NCBI GenBank assembly: GCA_949319575.1
Contig: CASGHD010000170.1
Location: 1 to 59,089, forward strand
DNA: 59,089 nucleotides
Reading direction: 5' to 3'
Source: an uncultured Anaerolineales bacterium
Lineage (GTDB): Bacteria; Chloroflexota; Anaerolineae; Anaerolineales; Villigracilaceae
The translations under genes and the position numbers were made by a program. Shown piece by piece: positions 1 to 7,602 of the stretch; within the stretch, counting starts at the first letter, position 1; each line of letters opens with the position of its first letter. The notes below the pieces were generated by a model that saw only the letters and a list, made by a program, of their open reading frames with translations, was not told the DNA's origin and made no database searches.

Positions 1-170
1 GTGTTTTTTTTTGTTATTCTTATAATATTTAAATAATTCTTCCACCCAACCAATGATCGTCCCGGGTACTTATGCCCGCTACTACGCGTACTGTTGTCCG
101 CGTTCCGTAGTTTTTCGAGTAGGCGCTTAGCGTTACTCACCGATGTCACTCAGTTTTTTACAGGCTAACT
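1..170. other. AT-rich gene-free left edge
   Basis: No gene is visible before the first ORF. The first 60 bases are much richer in A and T than the rest of the window and include a T-run and TATAAT at 21-26. That could be a -10 element for the gene starting at 171, but the implied 5' leader would be about 140 nt and I see no matching -35. No ribosome-binding site precedes the ATG at 171. Confidence 0.3.
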
Positions 171-1163
171 ATGGAAAAGTTATTACGCTTCCTCAATTCG
201 GCAGATCCAAATCTGTTAACCACAATCCCCGGCGTCAGTCGCCAGATCGCGGATGACTTGGTCGCGGCGCGTCCGTTCGATACGCTTGAATCGGTCCTAC
301 AAGTTAAAGGGGTGAACAAGAAATTAATCTCACGTATCGAATCTACGTTGGAAGCAAATCAACTCGAGGAACAATCGAACGCGATCACTCCAGTGGAAGA
401 GGAAGCGCAACTTCCAGAAAAAAGCCAGCCTATTAAAGAAACAGGCGCCGCTGACGAAAAACCGTCGTTTGGTTCGCGCGCGGGAGCCGCGCTTCGATCG
501 TTCGTCCGCGCCTTGTTCAAGTTGATCGCGATACTTTTGATCCTTGGGGTAATTGGCGCGGCGCTTTATTTCGGCTTGCCCGTTCTGCGAGATAGATATA
601 TCATTCCTGTAGAACAAAACAGCGTCCGCGTGAATCAACTTGAAACCGAAGTGGCTGACTTGAAGGATCAATTAGCGCAAGTCAACAACCGACTCGCCTC
701 GTTGAACGCTTCCATCGAGGCGCACACCGCATCCATCGAAAAATTGGAAGAGATGCAAAGCCTGCTCGAAAAGCAATTGAAAGAGAACAACGAAGCGACG
801 CTTATCAAGTTAAATCAAGAAGTGATGATGACCCGCGCGTTGGACGCCCTCGCGCGCGCCAGGCTGTACCTCTCGCAAAGTAATTTCGGCTTGGCGAAAC
901 AGGATGTCCAATCGGCGCGCGACTTGCTGGCAGAGTTGCAGGCACAGACAGGCGACGAAGCGCTGGCGCAGGCAATCTCACGCCTCGACCTGGCGCTCAA
1001 CAACTTGCCCGCTTTTCCTGTTGTCGCATCGGGCGATCTTGAAATCGCATGGCAAATTTTGATGACGGGAAAAGTTGCGCCATCCGCAACGCCTGAACCT
1101 AGCCCAACAATTACCGCGACAGTTGAGCCAACTTTGGAAGTGACGGCAACGGCAACGCCATAG
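171..1163 (+). CDS. HhH-domain, single-TM coiled-coil protein
   Basis: 330-residue protein of unknown function. Residues about 10-60 form a ComEA-like helix-hairpin-helix pair (IPGVSRQIADDL, VKGVNKKLISRI), a fold that usually touches DNA or proteins. An acidic linker follows, then one membrane helix at about 116-138 (LIAILLILGVIGAALYFG), a coiled coil at about 150-215 and another helical stretch to about 290. The C-terminus is a low-complexity Thr/Pro/Ala tail. The layout suggests a cytoplasmic HhH head, a membrane anchor and an exported coiled-coil stalk. It lies 38 bp upstream of the phosphohexomutase gene on the same strand, so co-transcription is possible. No catalytic motif is visible. 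Confidence 0.75.
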   Translation: MEKLLRFLNSADPNLLTTIPGVSRQIADDLVAARPFDTLESVLQVKGVNKKLISRIESTLEANQLEEQSNAITPVEEEAQLPEKSQPIKETGAADEKPSFGSRAGAALRSFVRALFKLIAILLILGVIGAALYFGLPVLRDRYIIPVEQNSVRVNQLETEVADLKDQLAQVNNRLASLNASIEAHTASIEKLEEMQSLLEKQLKENNEATLIKLNQEVMMTRALDALARARLYLSQSNFGLAKQDVQSARDLLAELQAQTGDEALAQAISRLDLALNNLPAFPVVASGDLEIAWQILMTGKVAPSATPEPSPTITATVEPTLEVTATATP

Positions 1164-1201
1164 CGCTTGCTTGAAGACTATATCTTTATTTTGGGAGACT
1201 T

Positions 1202-2623
1202 ATGACATTCAAAATTTCATTTGGCACCGACGGCTGGCGCGGGGTGATCGCCGAAGACTACACCTTCGATAACGTCCGACGCGCCACGCAGGGATTTGCA
1301 TCCTACCTCATTGAAAAAGGATTTGGCGGCAAGTGGGTTGTCGTCGGTCACGACAAACGATTCGCTTCGGAAAATTTCGCGGCGGCGGTTGCCGAAGTGT
1401 TAGCGGGCAATGGCTTAAATGTGTACCTCACAGACGGCGCGACGCCAACCCCGGTGATCGCGTTTGCTGTCGTTGACAAAAAAGCGTGCGGAGCGGTCAA
1501 CATCACCGCGTCGCACAACCCACCCACCGACAACGGGTTCAAAGTCCGCGACCCGAACGGCGGAGCGATAGACCCCGAAGGGTTGGAGAGAATCGAAGCG
1601 TTGATCCCAGACTCCCCGTCGGAGGCGAAGCGGGTTTCCATCCAGGATGCAAAACGCGATGGCAAAGTCGTCGTCTTCGACGCATCCGAATCGTATATCA
1701 AGAATCTTCATAAACTCGTGGATCTTCAAAAAATTAAAGACGCGGGTTTCACGGTGATGGTCGACGCGATGTGGGGCAACGGCGCGGGCTGGTTTACGCG
1801 ACTGCTCGCGGGCGGCAAAACGAAAGTGATCGAAATTCACAACGAACGCAATCCGTCGTTCCCCGAAATGAAGCGACCTGAACCGATCCGCCCGAACGTT
1901 GATGTGGGTCTCAAGGCGACAGTGACAAACCGCGCGGATGTGTTGCTCATCACTGACGGCGACGCGGATCGTTGTGGCATCGGCGATGAGAACGGCGAGT
2001 TTATCGATCAATTGCGCGTGTACGCGTTGCTGGCGTTGTATCTGCTAGAAATACGCGGCGAACGCGGCGACATTGTGAAGACTCTTTCCACGACAACAAT
2101 GCTCAATAAACTTGGAAAGATTTACAACGTGCCAGTTCACGAAACAGGCGTGGGATTCAAATACGTCGCGCCGAAGATGATCGAAACGAATGCAATGATC
2201 GGCGGCGAAGAAAGCGGCGGATACGCCTTCCGCAACAACGTCCCCGAACGCGATGGGATTCTGGCTGGCTTGTATTTTCTCGATTTCATGGTGCAGACAG
2301 GCAAGAAGCCAACAGAGTTGTTGAAGATGCTCTTCGATAAAGTCGGCGAACATTTTTACGACCGCGTAGATACTCCCTTTTCGGGCGATCGGAAAACACG
2401 CGAAGAAACGATCCTCAAGGCGAATCCGAAAACCATCGGCGGCTTGACGGTGACCGAACTGGTTACCGTGGATGGCTTCCAATTCAAACTCGAGGATGGC
2501 GGTTGGCTGTTGATCCGTTTTAGCGGAACCGAACCGATCATGCGCGTGTACTGCGAAACAACTCATGGCGATAAAGTGAAGGCAATTTTGGATGATGGGT
2601 TGAAAGTGGCGGGGATAAAGTAA
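1202..2623 (+). CDS. phosphoglucomutase/phosphomannomutase
   Basis: 473-residue alpha-D-phosphohexomutase, which interconverts hexose 1- and 6-phosphates in the cytoplasm to feed glycogen, cell-wall and nucleotide-sugar synthesis. All four family signatures are present: the phosphoserine loop TASHNPP near residue 103, the metal loop DGDADR near 252, the sugar-binding GGEESGG near 335 and the phosphate-binding RFSGTEP near 440. Length matches the family. The ATG has GGGAG 5 nt upstream. Substrate preference (glucose or mannose phosphate, or glucosamine) cannot be decided from motifs alone. A hairpin terminator follows at 2659. Confidence 0.93.
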   Translation: MTFKISFGTDGWRGVIAEDYTFDNVRRATQGFASYLIEKGFGGKWVVVGHDKRFASENFAAAVAEVLAGNGLNVYLTDGATPTPVIAFAVVDKKACGAVNITASHNPPTDNGFKVRDPNGGAIDPEGLERIEALIPDSPSEAKRVSIQDAKRDGKVVVFDASESYIKNLHKLVDLQKIKDAGFTVMVDAMWGNGAGWFTRLLAGGKTKVIEIHNERNPSFPEMKRPEPIRPNVDVGLKATVTNRADVLLITDGDADRCGIGDENGEFIDQLRVYALLALYLLEIRGERGDIVKTLSTTTMLNKLGKIYNVPVHETGVGFKYVAPKMIETNAMIGGEESGGYAFRNNVPERDGILAGLYFLDFMVQTGKKPTELLKMLFDKVGEHFYDRVDTPFSGDRKTREETILKANPKTIGGLTVTELVTVDGFQFKLEDGGWLLIRFSGTEPIMRVYCETTHGDKVKAILDDGLKVAGIK

Positions 2624-2628
2624 AACCC

Positions 2629-2863
2629 AGCCACAGATTTCACTGATTTACACGAATTAAACCGACCTGAGCTAATGGTCGGTTTTTCGTTGAGAATTCT
2701 TGAAGAGTAGGTAAAGAAATCCGTTGTCATTCTGAGACGCGTTCTTGCTCTTTGCGGCGAAGAATCTCTACGACAATGGTAGAGACCCTTCGCTCTCGCT
2801 CAGGGTGACATGATAGTGGATGTGTTCGATGTTAGACACTCCCAATCCGTGAAATCCGTGGCT
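2629..2863. repeat. nested inverted repeats
   Basis: Two inverted-repeat pairs are nested in this intergenic stretch. The outer pair is 2629-2648 against 2844-2863 (18 of 20 positions complementary; core CCACAGATTTCAC). The inner pair is TGTCATTCTGAG at 2725 against CTCAGGGTGACA at 2799. The outer arm continues as loosely repeated 8-9-mers of the CACAGATT type. There is no coding potential, and the pgm terminator lies inside the outer pair. Confidence 0.7.
2659..2687 (+). terminator. rho-independent terminator after pgm
   Basis: Nine-base-pair stem AAACCGACC / GGTCGGTTT with a 9-nt loop, running straight into a T-run at 2683-2687. It lies 35 nt after the phosphohexomutase stop codon. Confidence 0.85.
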
Positions 2864-2879
2864 AAAGCTGTTTATATGT

Positions 2880-2885
2880 TATAAT
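2880..2885 (+). promoter_or_regulatory. -10 element upstream of tatD
   Basis: TATAAT hexamer 21 nt before the tatD start codon, giving a predicted 5' leader of about 15 nt. No convincing -35 was found at the standard spacing. Confidence 0.45.
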
Positions 2886-2906
2886 TTTCACAAACGAAGT
2901 CTGAAT

Positions 2907-3728
2907 ATGCTCACAGATACACACTGCCACCTGTACCTTGAACAATTCGCCGGGGATATTGATGATGTGATTCAACGGGCCATTGACGCGGGCATTGAAA
3001 AAATGCTGGTTCCCGGCATGGATTTGGAGACAAGTTACGAAGCCGTGAGATTGGCGGAAACATATCCAAATATTTTTGCCGCCGTTGGATATCATCCCAC
3101 TGACATGCAAAAGTTCAACACGAAAAGCTTTGATGAGATTTGCAGACTTGCCGAACACCCAAAGGTGATCGCCATCGGCGAGATTGGGCTGGATTACTAC
3201 TGGGTCAAAGAAACTGAGAAGCGAATGGAACAACGCCAGAATCTCCTCCCCCATCTTGAACTTTCAAATAAAGTGAACAAAACCATACTCCTCCATCTGC
3301 GCGAAGAGAATGATGCGGAAACTGGCAATGCGACAACTGACCTGTTCGATATTCTTGAACCCTGGCATGAAAAACTGACTGCATTGAAATCTCGCCCCGG
3401 TGTCTTCCACTCGTTCAATGGCAACCTCGAATCGGCAAAACGCGCGATGGGGATGAATTTTTTCATCGGCATCGCGGGTCCCGTCACCTACAGGAAAAAC
3501 GAAACCCAGCGCGAACTCGTCCGACAGTTGCCATTGGATCGAATCCTTATCGAAACCGATTCCCCTTTTCAAACCCCCGTTCCACATCGCGGCAAGCACA
3601 ATGAACCTGCAAATGTGGGACTCATTGCTGATAAAATTGCGGAAGTCCATCGAACATCCCGCGAAGCCGTTGCAAGCATCACAACGGCAAACGCGAATCG
3701 CCTGTTCAGATGGGAGGCACACCCGTGA
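2907..3728 (+). CDS. TatD family metal-dependent hydrolase
   Basis: 273-residue TIM-barrel metallohydrolase of the TatD family (3'-5' DNase/phosphoesterase in characterised members). Metal ligands are visible in order: DTHCHL at the N-terminus, GEIGLDYY near residue 93, HLRE near 131, HSFNG near 170 and ETDSPF near 218. Length is slightly above the usual 255-265. The last 4 bp overlap the start of the polyprenyl synthase gene, so the two are translationally coupled. The start ATG has no strong Shine-Dalgarno. Confidence 0.92.
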   Translation: MLTDTHCHLYLEQFAGDIDDVIQRAIDAGIEKMLVPGMDLETSYEAVRLAETYPNIFAAVGYHPTDMQKFNTKSFDEICRLAEHPKVIAIGEIGLDYYWVKETEKRMEQRQNLLPHLELSNKVNKTILLHLREENDAETGNATTDLFDILEPWHEKLTALKSRPGVFHSFNGNLESAKRAMGMNFFIGIAGPVTYRKNETQRELVRQLPLDRILIETDSPFQTPVPHRGKHNEPANVGLIADKIAEVHRTSREAVASITTANANRLFRWEAHP

Positions 3729-4693
3729 GCGCAATCACCTTCTTCACCTCGGTCAACGAACAACTCCAATTTGTCGAACAGCGGATGCGCGAACAGGCTG
3801 GCGATGGACAGCACCCGGACTTAAAATCGGCCCTTGAGCATTTGCTCTCAGCGGGAGGCAAACGCATCAGACCGACCCTGGGCCTGCTCGTCGGAAACAT
3901 GCTTGGCGCGCCCGAAGAGAAGTTGGTCACCCTCGGAGCCTCCGTGGAGTTGCTTCACACCGCCACTCTTGTCCACGATGACCTGATCGATGGCGCTCTC
4001 CTTCGACGCGGAATGCCGACGCTGAACGCTCGTTGGTCGCCTGCCGCCACCGTGCTGACCGGTGATTTCCTTTTCTCCCGCGCCGCCAAACTTGCCGCCG
4101 AAACCGACTACCTGCCTCTGATGAAACTCTTCGCCGAAACCCTGGGGATCATCGTCAACGGCGAACTTACGCAAATGTTCTCGTCGCACGGCATGATTGA
4201 TCGCAATAATTATTACAATCGCATCTACGCCAAGACCGCGTCGCTCTTCGAAATGTCTGCGTTGGCGGCGACGATGGTCGCCACCGAGGACGAGGAAATC
4301 CGCTCTGCGATGAAGGCGTTTGGCTATGAGGTTGGCATGGCGTTCCAGATCGTGGACGATATACTTGATTTTGCCGGCGATCAATCCACCGTAGGCAAGC
4401 CGATCGGATCAGATCTGTTGAACGGGCTGGTTACCCTCCCCGCAATTTATTTCGCGGAGGCAAACCCTTATAATGAAGATGTACTATCTCTCCCTGGGGG
4501 CGGATGGAAAGAAACTGCCCGCGTGCAACGTCTTGTGGACGCGATCCGCGAGAGTCGCGCTATTGGGCAGGCGCTTGAAGAAGCGCGGAAAGCCGTCAGC
4601 CGCGCGCTAAATTCGTTGGATGTCGCGCCAACCTCCCCGGAGAAAGACGCGCTCGAAGATCTGGCGAAGTTTATTGTGGATAGAAAAATATAA
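3725..4693 (+). CDS. polyprenyl diphosphate synthase
   Basis: Trans-isoprenyl diphosphate synthase, 323 residues from the GTG chosen here. It condenses isopentenyl diphosphate onto an allylic primer to make the side chain of menaquinone or a carrier lipid. Both aspartate-rich motifs are present: DDLIDGALLRRG (DDxxD plus RR) and VDDILDF. I chose GTG at 3725 because it forms a GTGA overlap with the tatD stop and has GGGAGG at 3712-3717 with a 7-nt spacer; an upstream in-frame ATG at 3710 would put that Shine-Dalgarno inside the gene. Product chain length cannot be told from sequence. Confidence 0.92.
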   Translation: MSAITFFTSVNEQLQFVEQRMREQAGDGQHPDLKSALEHLLSAGGKRIRPTLGLLVGNMLGAPEEKLVTLGASVELLHTATLVHDDLIDGALLRRGMPTLNARWSPAATVLTGDFLFSRAAKLAAETDYLPLMKLFAETLGIIVNGELTQMFSSHGMIDRNNYYNRIYAKTASLFEMSALAATMVATEDEEIRSAMKAFGYEVGMAFQIVDDILDFAGDQSTVGKPIGSDLLNGLVTLPAIYFAEANPYNEDVLSLPGGGWKETARVQRLVDAIRESRAIGQALEEARKAVSRALNSLDVAPTSPEKDALEDLAKFIVDRKI

Positions 4694-4710
4694 GATAGCA
4701 AATAGATGGC

Positions 4711-4782
4711 GACGCAGTTGAACTGCGTCCATGCCAATAATTTTGCGGATGCAGTTCAACCGCCTCCGCGTCGCAGACAACC
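4711..4782. repeat. GCAGTTG-type palindromes
   Basis: Perfect 9-bp palindrome GACGCAGTT-G-AACTGCGTC at 4711-4729, followed by a second diverged copy of the same core (GATGCAGTTCAAC) ending just before the DUF177 gene. The core recurs at 20690-20733. There is no T-run, so this is more likely an interspersed palindromic repeat than a terminator. Confidence 0.6.
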
Positions 4783-5286
4783 ATGACCAATCCCCGCAAA
4801 CCCTTCCGCATCAATGTTGGCTTTATTGTCCACGAAGAAGTTGGATATAGCCATGAGATTCCTTTTGAGTTCGAGAAAGTCAAGCTTGAGGATTTCGAAT
4901 TGTCGAAGCTCAACGGCTCTGCGCATATTGGACGCACGCCGCAAGGATTGATCGTGCAAGGCAATTTTTCAGGCGACACAACATTGCAGTGCGCGCGGTG
5001 CTTGAGAGATTTTGCCCACCCGCTCGTGTGGAGTTTCACCGAGTTATACGCGTTCGACAAGGATTCGGTCAGCGAGACCGGCGTTTTACTCCCCGAGGAT
5101 CGGCAAATCGACCTGGCTCCGATGCTAAGAGAATATGCCCTGCTTGAAGTGCCGATCAATCCCATCCATAGTGAGGATTGCAAAGGATTGTGTATCGAGT
5201 GCGGGCAGGACTTGAACATGAAAGATTGTGGTCACAGTCAACACACAGACGATTCGCCCTTTGCGGCATTAAAGAAATTGCTGTAA
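4783..5286 (+). CDS. DUF177 (YceD) protein
   Basis: 167-residue DUF177/YceD-family protein. Plant and E. coli members are needed for 23S rRNA accumulation, and the gene usually sits just before rpmF. Two Cys pairs are visible: CARC near residue 66 and CKGLCIECGQ near 130, plus DCGH, which suggests a structural metal site. Unusually, no rpmF follows; instead the 3' end contains the promoter for the metG leader described below. The start ATG at 4783 has no clear Shine-Dalgarno. Confidence 0.85.
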   Translation: MTNPRKPFRINVGFIVHEEVGYSHEIPFEFEKVKLEDFELSKLNGSAHIGRTPQGLIVQGNFSGDTTLQCARCLRDFAHPLVWSFTELYAFDKDSVSETGVLLPEDRQIDLAPMLREYALLEVPINPIHSEDCKGLCIECGQDLNMKDCGHSQHTDDSPFAALKKLL

Positions 5287-5289
5287 AAT
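5261..5289 (+). promoter_or_regulatory. promoter of the metG leader
   Basis: TTGCGG at 5261-5266, a 17-nt spacer and TAAAAT at 5284-5289, overlapping the end of the DUF177 gene. The -10 ends 7 nt before the ATG at 5297, so the predicted transcript would start at or next to that ATG. Confidence 0.6.
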
Positions 5290-5296
5290 AGCCCGC

Positions 5297-5371
5297 ATGA
5301 ACGCAAGACTTTTCCGCAACATCGTGATGCCTATGAAAATGCGAATCTCAATCAAATGGAGAGCGTGTTAG
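5297..5371 (+). CDS. Met-rich leader peptide upstream of metG
   Basis: Predicted 24-residue ORF, too short for normal gene finders. Its middle reads IVMPMKMRIS: three Met codons (5327, 5333, 5339) within five codons, plus the initiator. It starts just downstream of a -10 element and ends 22 nt before a strong terminator hairpin, and the next gene encodes methionyl-tRNA synthetase. Ribosome stalling at the Met codons would leave 5355-5364 free to pair with the terminator's 5' arm. This is inference from sequence; no homologue is known to me. It could be a chance ORF. Confidence 0.5.
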   Translation: MNARLFRNIVMPMKMRISIKWRAC

Positions 5372-5405
5372 ATCACTGCGTCTAGCGAGTAACAGGCTGT
5401 CCATT
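5355..5405 (+). promoter_or_regulatory. candidate antiterminator pairing
   Basis: AATGGAGAGC at 5355-5364 can pair with GCTGTCCATT at 5396-5405 (nine pairs, one G-G mismatch). This is mutually exclusive with the terminator stem at 5394-5418. The left arm lies inside the leader ORF, 14 nt after the last Met codon. A ribosome paused at the Met codons leaves it free, whereas one at the stop codon covers it, which is the geometry required for amino-acid attenuation. Confidence 0.5.
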
Positions 5406-5422
5406 GTACGGACAGCCTTTTT
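5394..5422 (+). terminator. terminator/attenuator upstream of metG
   Basis: Perfect 9-bp stem AGGCTGTCC / GGACAGCCT with a 7-nt loop followed by TTTTT at 5418-5422. It could end the DUF177 transcript, act as the attenuator of the metG leader transcript, or both. Confidence 0.85.
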
Positions 5423-5436
5423 GTTTGTTATTTTCT

Positions 5437-5546
5437 CGTCATTGCGAGGGCGTCCTGAGCGAAGCGTAGCGAAGTCGAAGGATCGCCCGAAGCAATCTCC
5501 TCGCTTTGAGGAAGATTGCTTCGTCGCTTCGCTCCTTGCAATGACG
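5437..5546. repeat. palindromic repeat, family A
   Basis: Interspersed palindrome with ends CGTCATTGC (5437) and GCAATGACG (5538-5546). The interior has the inverted elements AAGCAATCTCCTC and GAGGAAGATTGCTT, so the whole unit folds back on itself. Related copies lie at 42141, 53593 and 56005. It has no coding capacity. Confidence 0.8.
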
Positions 5547-5565
5547 GATAATCACGGAGGCACGA

Positions 5566-7365
5566 ATGCCTGAAAATATTTTAATAGCAATCGCCTGGCC
5601 CTATGCCAATGCGGAAATCCATGTAGGCAATATCACCGGGTCACATCTGCCCGGTGACATCGTCGCCCGCTACTACAGGCTCAAAGGAAACAACGTGCTC
5701 ATGGTTAGCGGCACCGACTCACACGGCACGCCCGTCACACTCGCGGCGGATAAAGAGGGCAAGCCCGTGGAAGAAGTGTACAAAAAATACCACAATGGAT
5801 TCCTTGAACTGTTCGAGGGCTGGGGCATCACCTACGATCTGTTCACAACTACGCACACCGAGAATCATTTCAAGGTTTCGCAGTCGATCTTTCTTGCCCT
5901 GCAAAAGAACGGGTTTATGTTCAAGCAGACCTCCAAGCAGTGGTTCTCCCCGTCTGCAAAACGATTCCTACCCGACCGTTACGTGGAAGGAACTTGTTAC
6001 ATCTGCGGCTTTGACGGCGCGCGCTCCGATCAGTGCGATAACTGCGGAAACGTTTTGGAACCCGAGAAACTAATCAACCCTCGCTCGCGCGAAGGCGGCG
6101 CGCTCGAATTACGCGACACCGAACATTTCTATCTCGACCTCTCAAAACTCGAGCCTGACGTAAAAAAATTTCTCAAAGAACGCGCCGATCACATGCGCGA
6201 TACGGTGTTAGGCGAATCGCTTGGCAAGATCGAAGCCGAGGGACTCAAGCCGCGCCCAATCACCCGCGACCTCGACTGGGGCATCCCTGTCCCGGTGGAG
6301 GGCTGGCAGGGCAAATGCTTGTACGTGTGGTTCGAGGCGGTGATCGGATATCTCTCCGCGCCGATCGAGTGGAGTCAGCTGTCCCGTCGGGAAGAGGCGT
6401 GGCGCGAGTGGTGGGTCAACCCCAGCGCGCGTCAATTCCACTTCATTGGCAAAGATAACATCTTCTTCCACACCTCGCTGTGGCCCGCCCAACTTATGGG
6501 CGCCGGCGTCGCGTTCGGTCAAATTTTTTCAGAGGAAGAATACGCGCTCACTCTCCCCTTCGATGTGCCCGCGAATCAATTCATGAACCTCGAGGGCAAA
6601 AAGATCAGCGGCTCGCGCAACTGGGCGGTCTGGGGACGCGACGTGTTGACGCGCTACGACCCCGATGCCTTGCGCTATTACCTCACGGTGAACATGCCCG
6701 AAAATAAAGACAGCGATTGGGATTGGGCAGAGTTTGTGGCGCGTAACAATAACGAACTCGTGGCGACGTGGGGCAACCTGGCGAATCGCGTGCTTGCGTT
6801 TTGCTACAAACATTGGGAAGGACACGCGCCAGACCTAGACCCCGCCACGCTTCGCCGCGCCGACGCGGACCTGCTCGCCACCATTGAAAACGGATTCACC
6901 GCTGTCGGCGCGGAATACGAAGCCGTCCATCTGCGTTCCGCGTTGGGCGAAGCGCTGAAACTCGCCACAGCGGTGAACGTGTACCTCGACGTCAACGCGC
7001 CATGGACGGTTGTAAAAACAGACAAAGACGAAGCGGCAAAAACAATTTATACCGCTTTGAAAGCTATTGACTCGCTGAAGATCCTTCTTGCTCCTGTTCT
7101 TCCGTTCACTTCACAACGGTTGCATGAGTTCTTCGGCTATGAAACTTCGCTGTTCGGAGAGCAATACGTCGAAGCCGTAAGTGATTCCCTCGGCGAGCAC
7201 ACGACGCTGAGGTATCGCCCCGTTCCCGAGCAGAGCGAAGGCGCAGTCGTAGCATGGAAACCAAGCAGATTGAAACCGGGGCAGAAGTTAAATCAACCGG
7301 GTCCCTTGTTCAAGAAGCTTGAGACAAGTGTGATCGAAGAAGAACGCGCGCGACTGGGAAAGTAA
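5566..7365 (+). CDS. metG: methionyl-tRNA synthetase
   Basis: 599-residue class I aminoacyl-tRNA synthetase that charges tRNA-Met. The HIGH-type motif is HVGN near residue 18 and the KMSKS-type loop is KISGS near 347. A zinc-knuckle insertion with four Cys (CYICGF and CDNCGN) lies near 145-165, and the anticodon-binding helical domain follows. The C-terminal tRNA-binding (EMAPII-like) domain of longer MetRS is absent, so this is the short form. The start has GGAGG with a 7-nt spacer. The Met-rich leader, competing hairpins and a family A palindrome separate it from its likely promoter. Confidence 0.95.
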   Translation: MPENILIAIAWPYANAEIHVGNITGSHLPGDIVARYYRLKGNNVLMVSGTDSHGTPVTLAADKEGKPVEEVYKKYHNGFLELFEGWGITYDLFTTTHTENHFKVSQSIFLALQKNGFMFKQTSKQWFSPSAKRFLPDRYVEGTCYICGFDGARSDQCDNCGNVLEPEKLINPRSREGGALELRDTEHFYLDLSKLEPDVKKFLKERADHMRDTVLGESLGKIEAEGLKPRPITRDLDWGIPVPVEGWQGKCLYVWFEAVIGYLSAPIEWSQLSRREEAWREWWVNPSARQFHFIGKDNIFFHTSLWPAQLMGAGVAFGQIFSEEEYALTLPFDVPANQFMNLEGKKISGSRNWAVWGRDVLTRYDPDALRYYLTVNMPENKDSDWDWAEFVARNNNELVATWGNLANRVLAFCYKHWEGHAPDLDPATLRRADADLLATIENGFTAVGAEYEAVHLRSALGEALKLATAVNVYLDVNAPWTVVKTDKDEAAKTIYTALKAIDSLKILLAPVLPFTSQRLHEFFGYETSLFGEQYVEAVSDSLGEHTTLRYRPVPEQSEGAVVAWKPSRLKPGQKLNQPGPLFKKLETSVIEEERARLGK

Positions 7366-7388
7366 CTTCTCATTTTCGCCTCTGATTG

Positions 7389-7421
7389 ACCCACCAGGCA
7401 GACCCGGCTTGGTGGGTTTTT
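7389..7421 (+). terminator. terminator after metG
   Basis: Eight-base-pair stem ACCCACCA / TGGTGGGT with a 13-nt loop followed by a T-run at 7417-7421, 24 nt after the metG stop codon. Confidence 0.85.
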
Positions 7422-7602
7422 CGTTTCCCCGCACCACTTACGCAGTTGGGGGGCAGTTGTGCTACCGCCTCATAGTGCGCCTTAAACGAAACAGGCTCAA
7501 CCGAGCAACTCCTACCCTTGTAACCTTTTGCCTGTCACCAATAAGTAACAGAGTTGTTAGCGAGCCGTCATGCGGGCAACTTAACACCCTTGAAAGGTAA
7601 AG

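Noticed and set aside
1-60. AT-rich left edge as an origin of replication or integration site.
   Set aside because: No DnaA-box cluster, tRNA or attachment repeat is visible in this short edge.
5297-5422. T-box or SAM riboswitch upstream of metG.
   Set aside because: No T-box sequence, specifier stem or SAM-I, SAM-II core elements could be found; the region between the promoter and terminator is only about 100 nt.
7422-7602. c-di-GMP or cobalamin riboswitch before the large secreted protein.
   Set aside because: No conserved core motif of those classes is present in the 180 nt gap; only an unstructured GC-rich stretch is seen.
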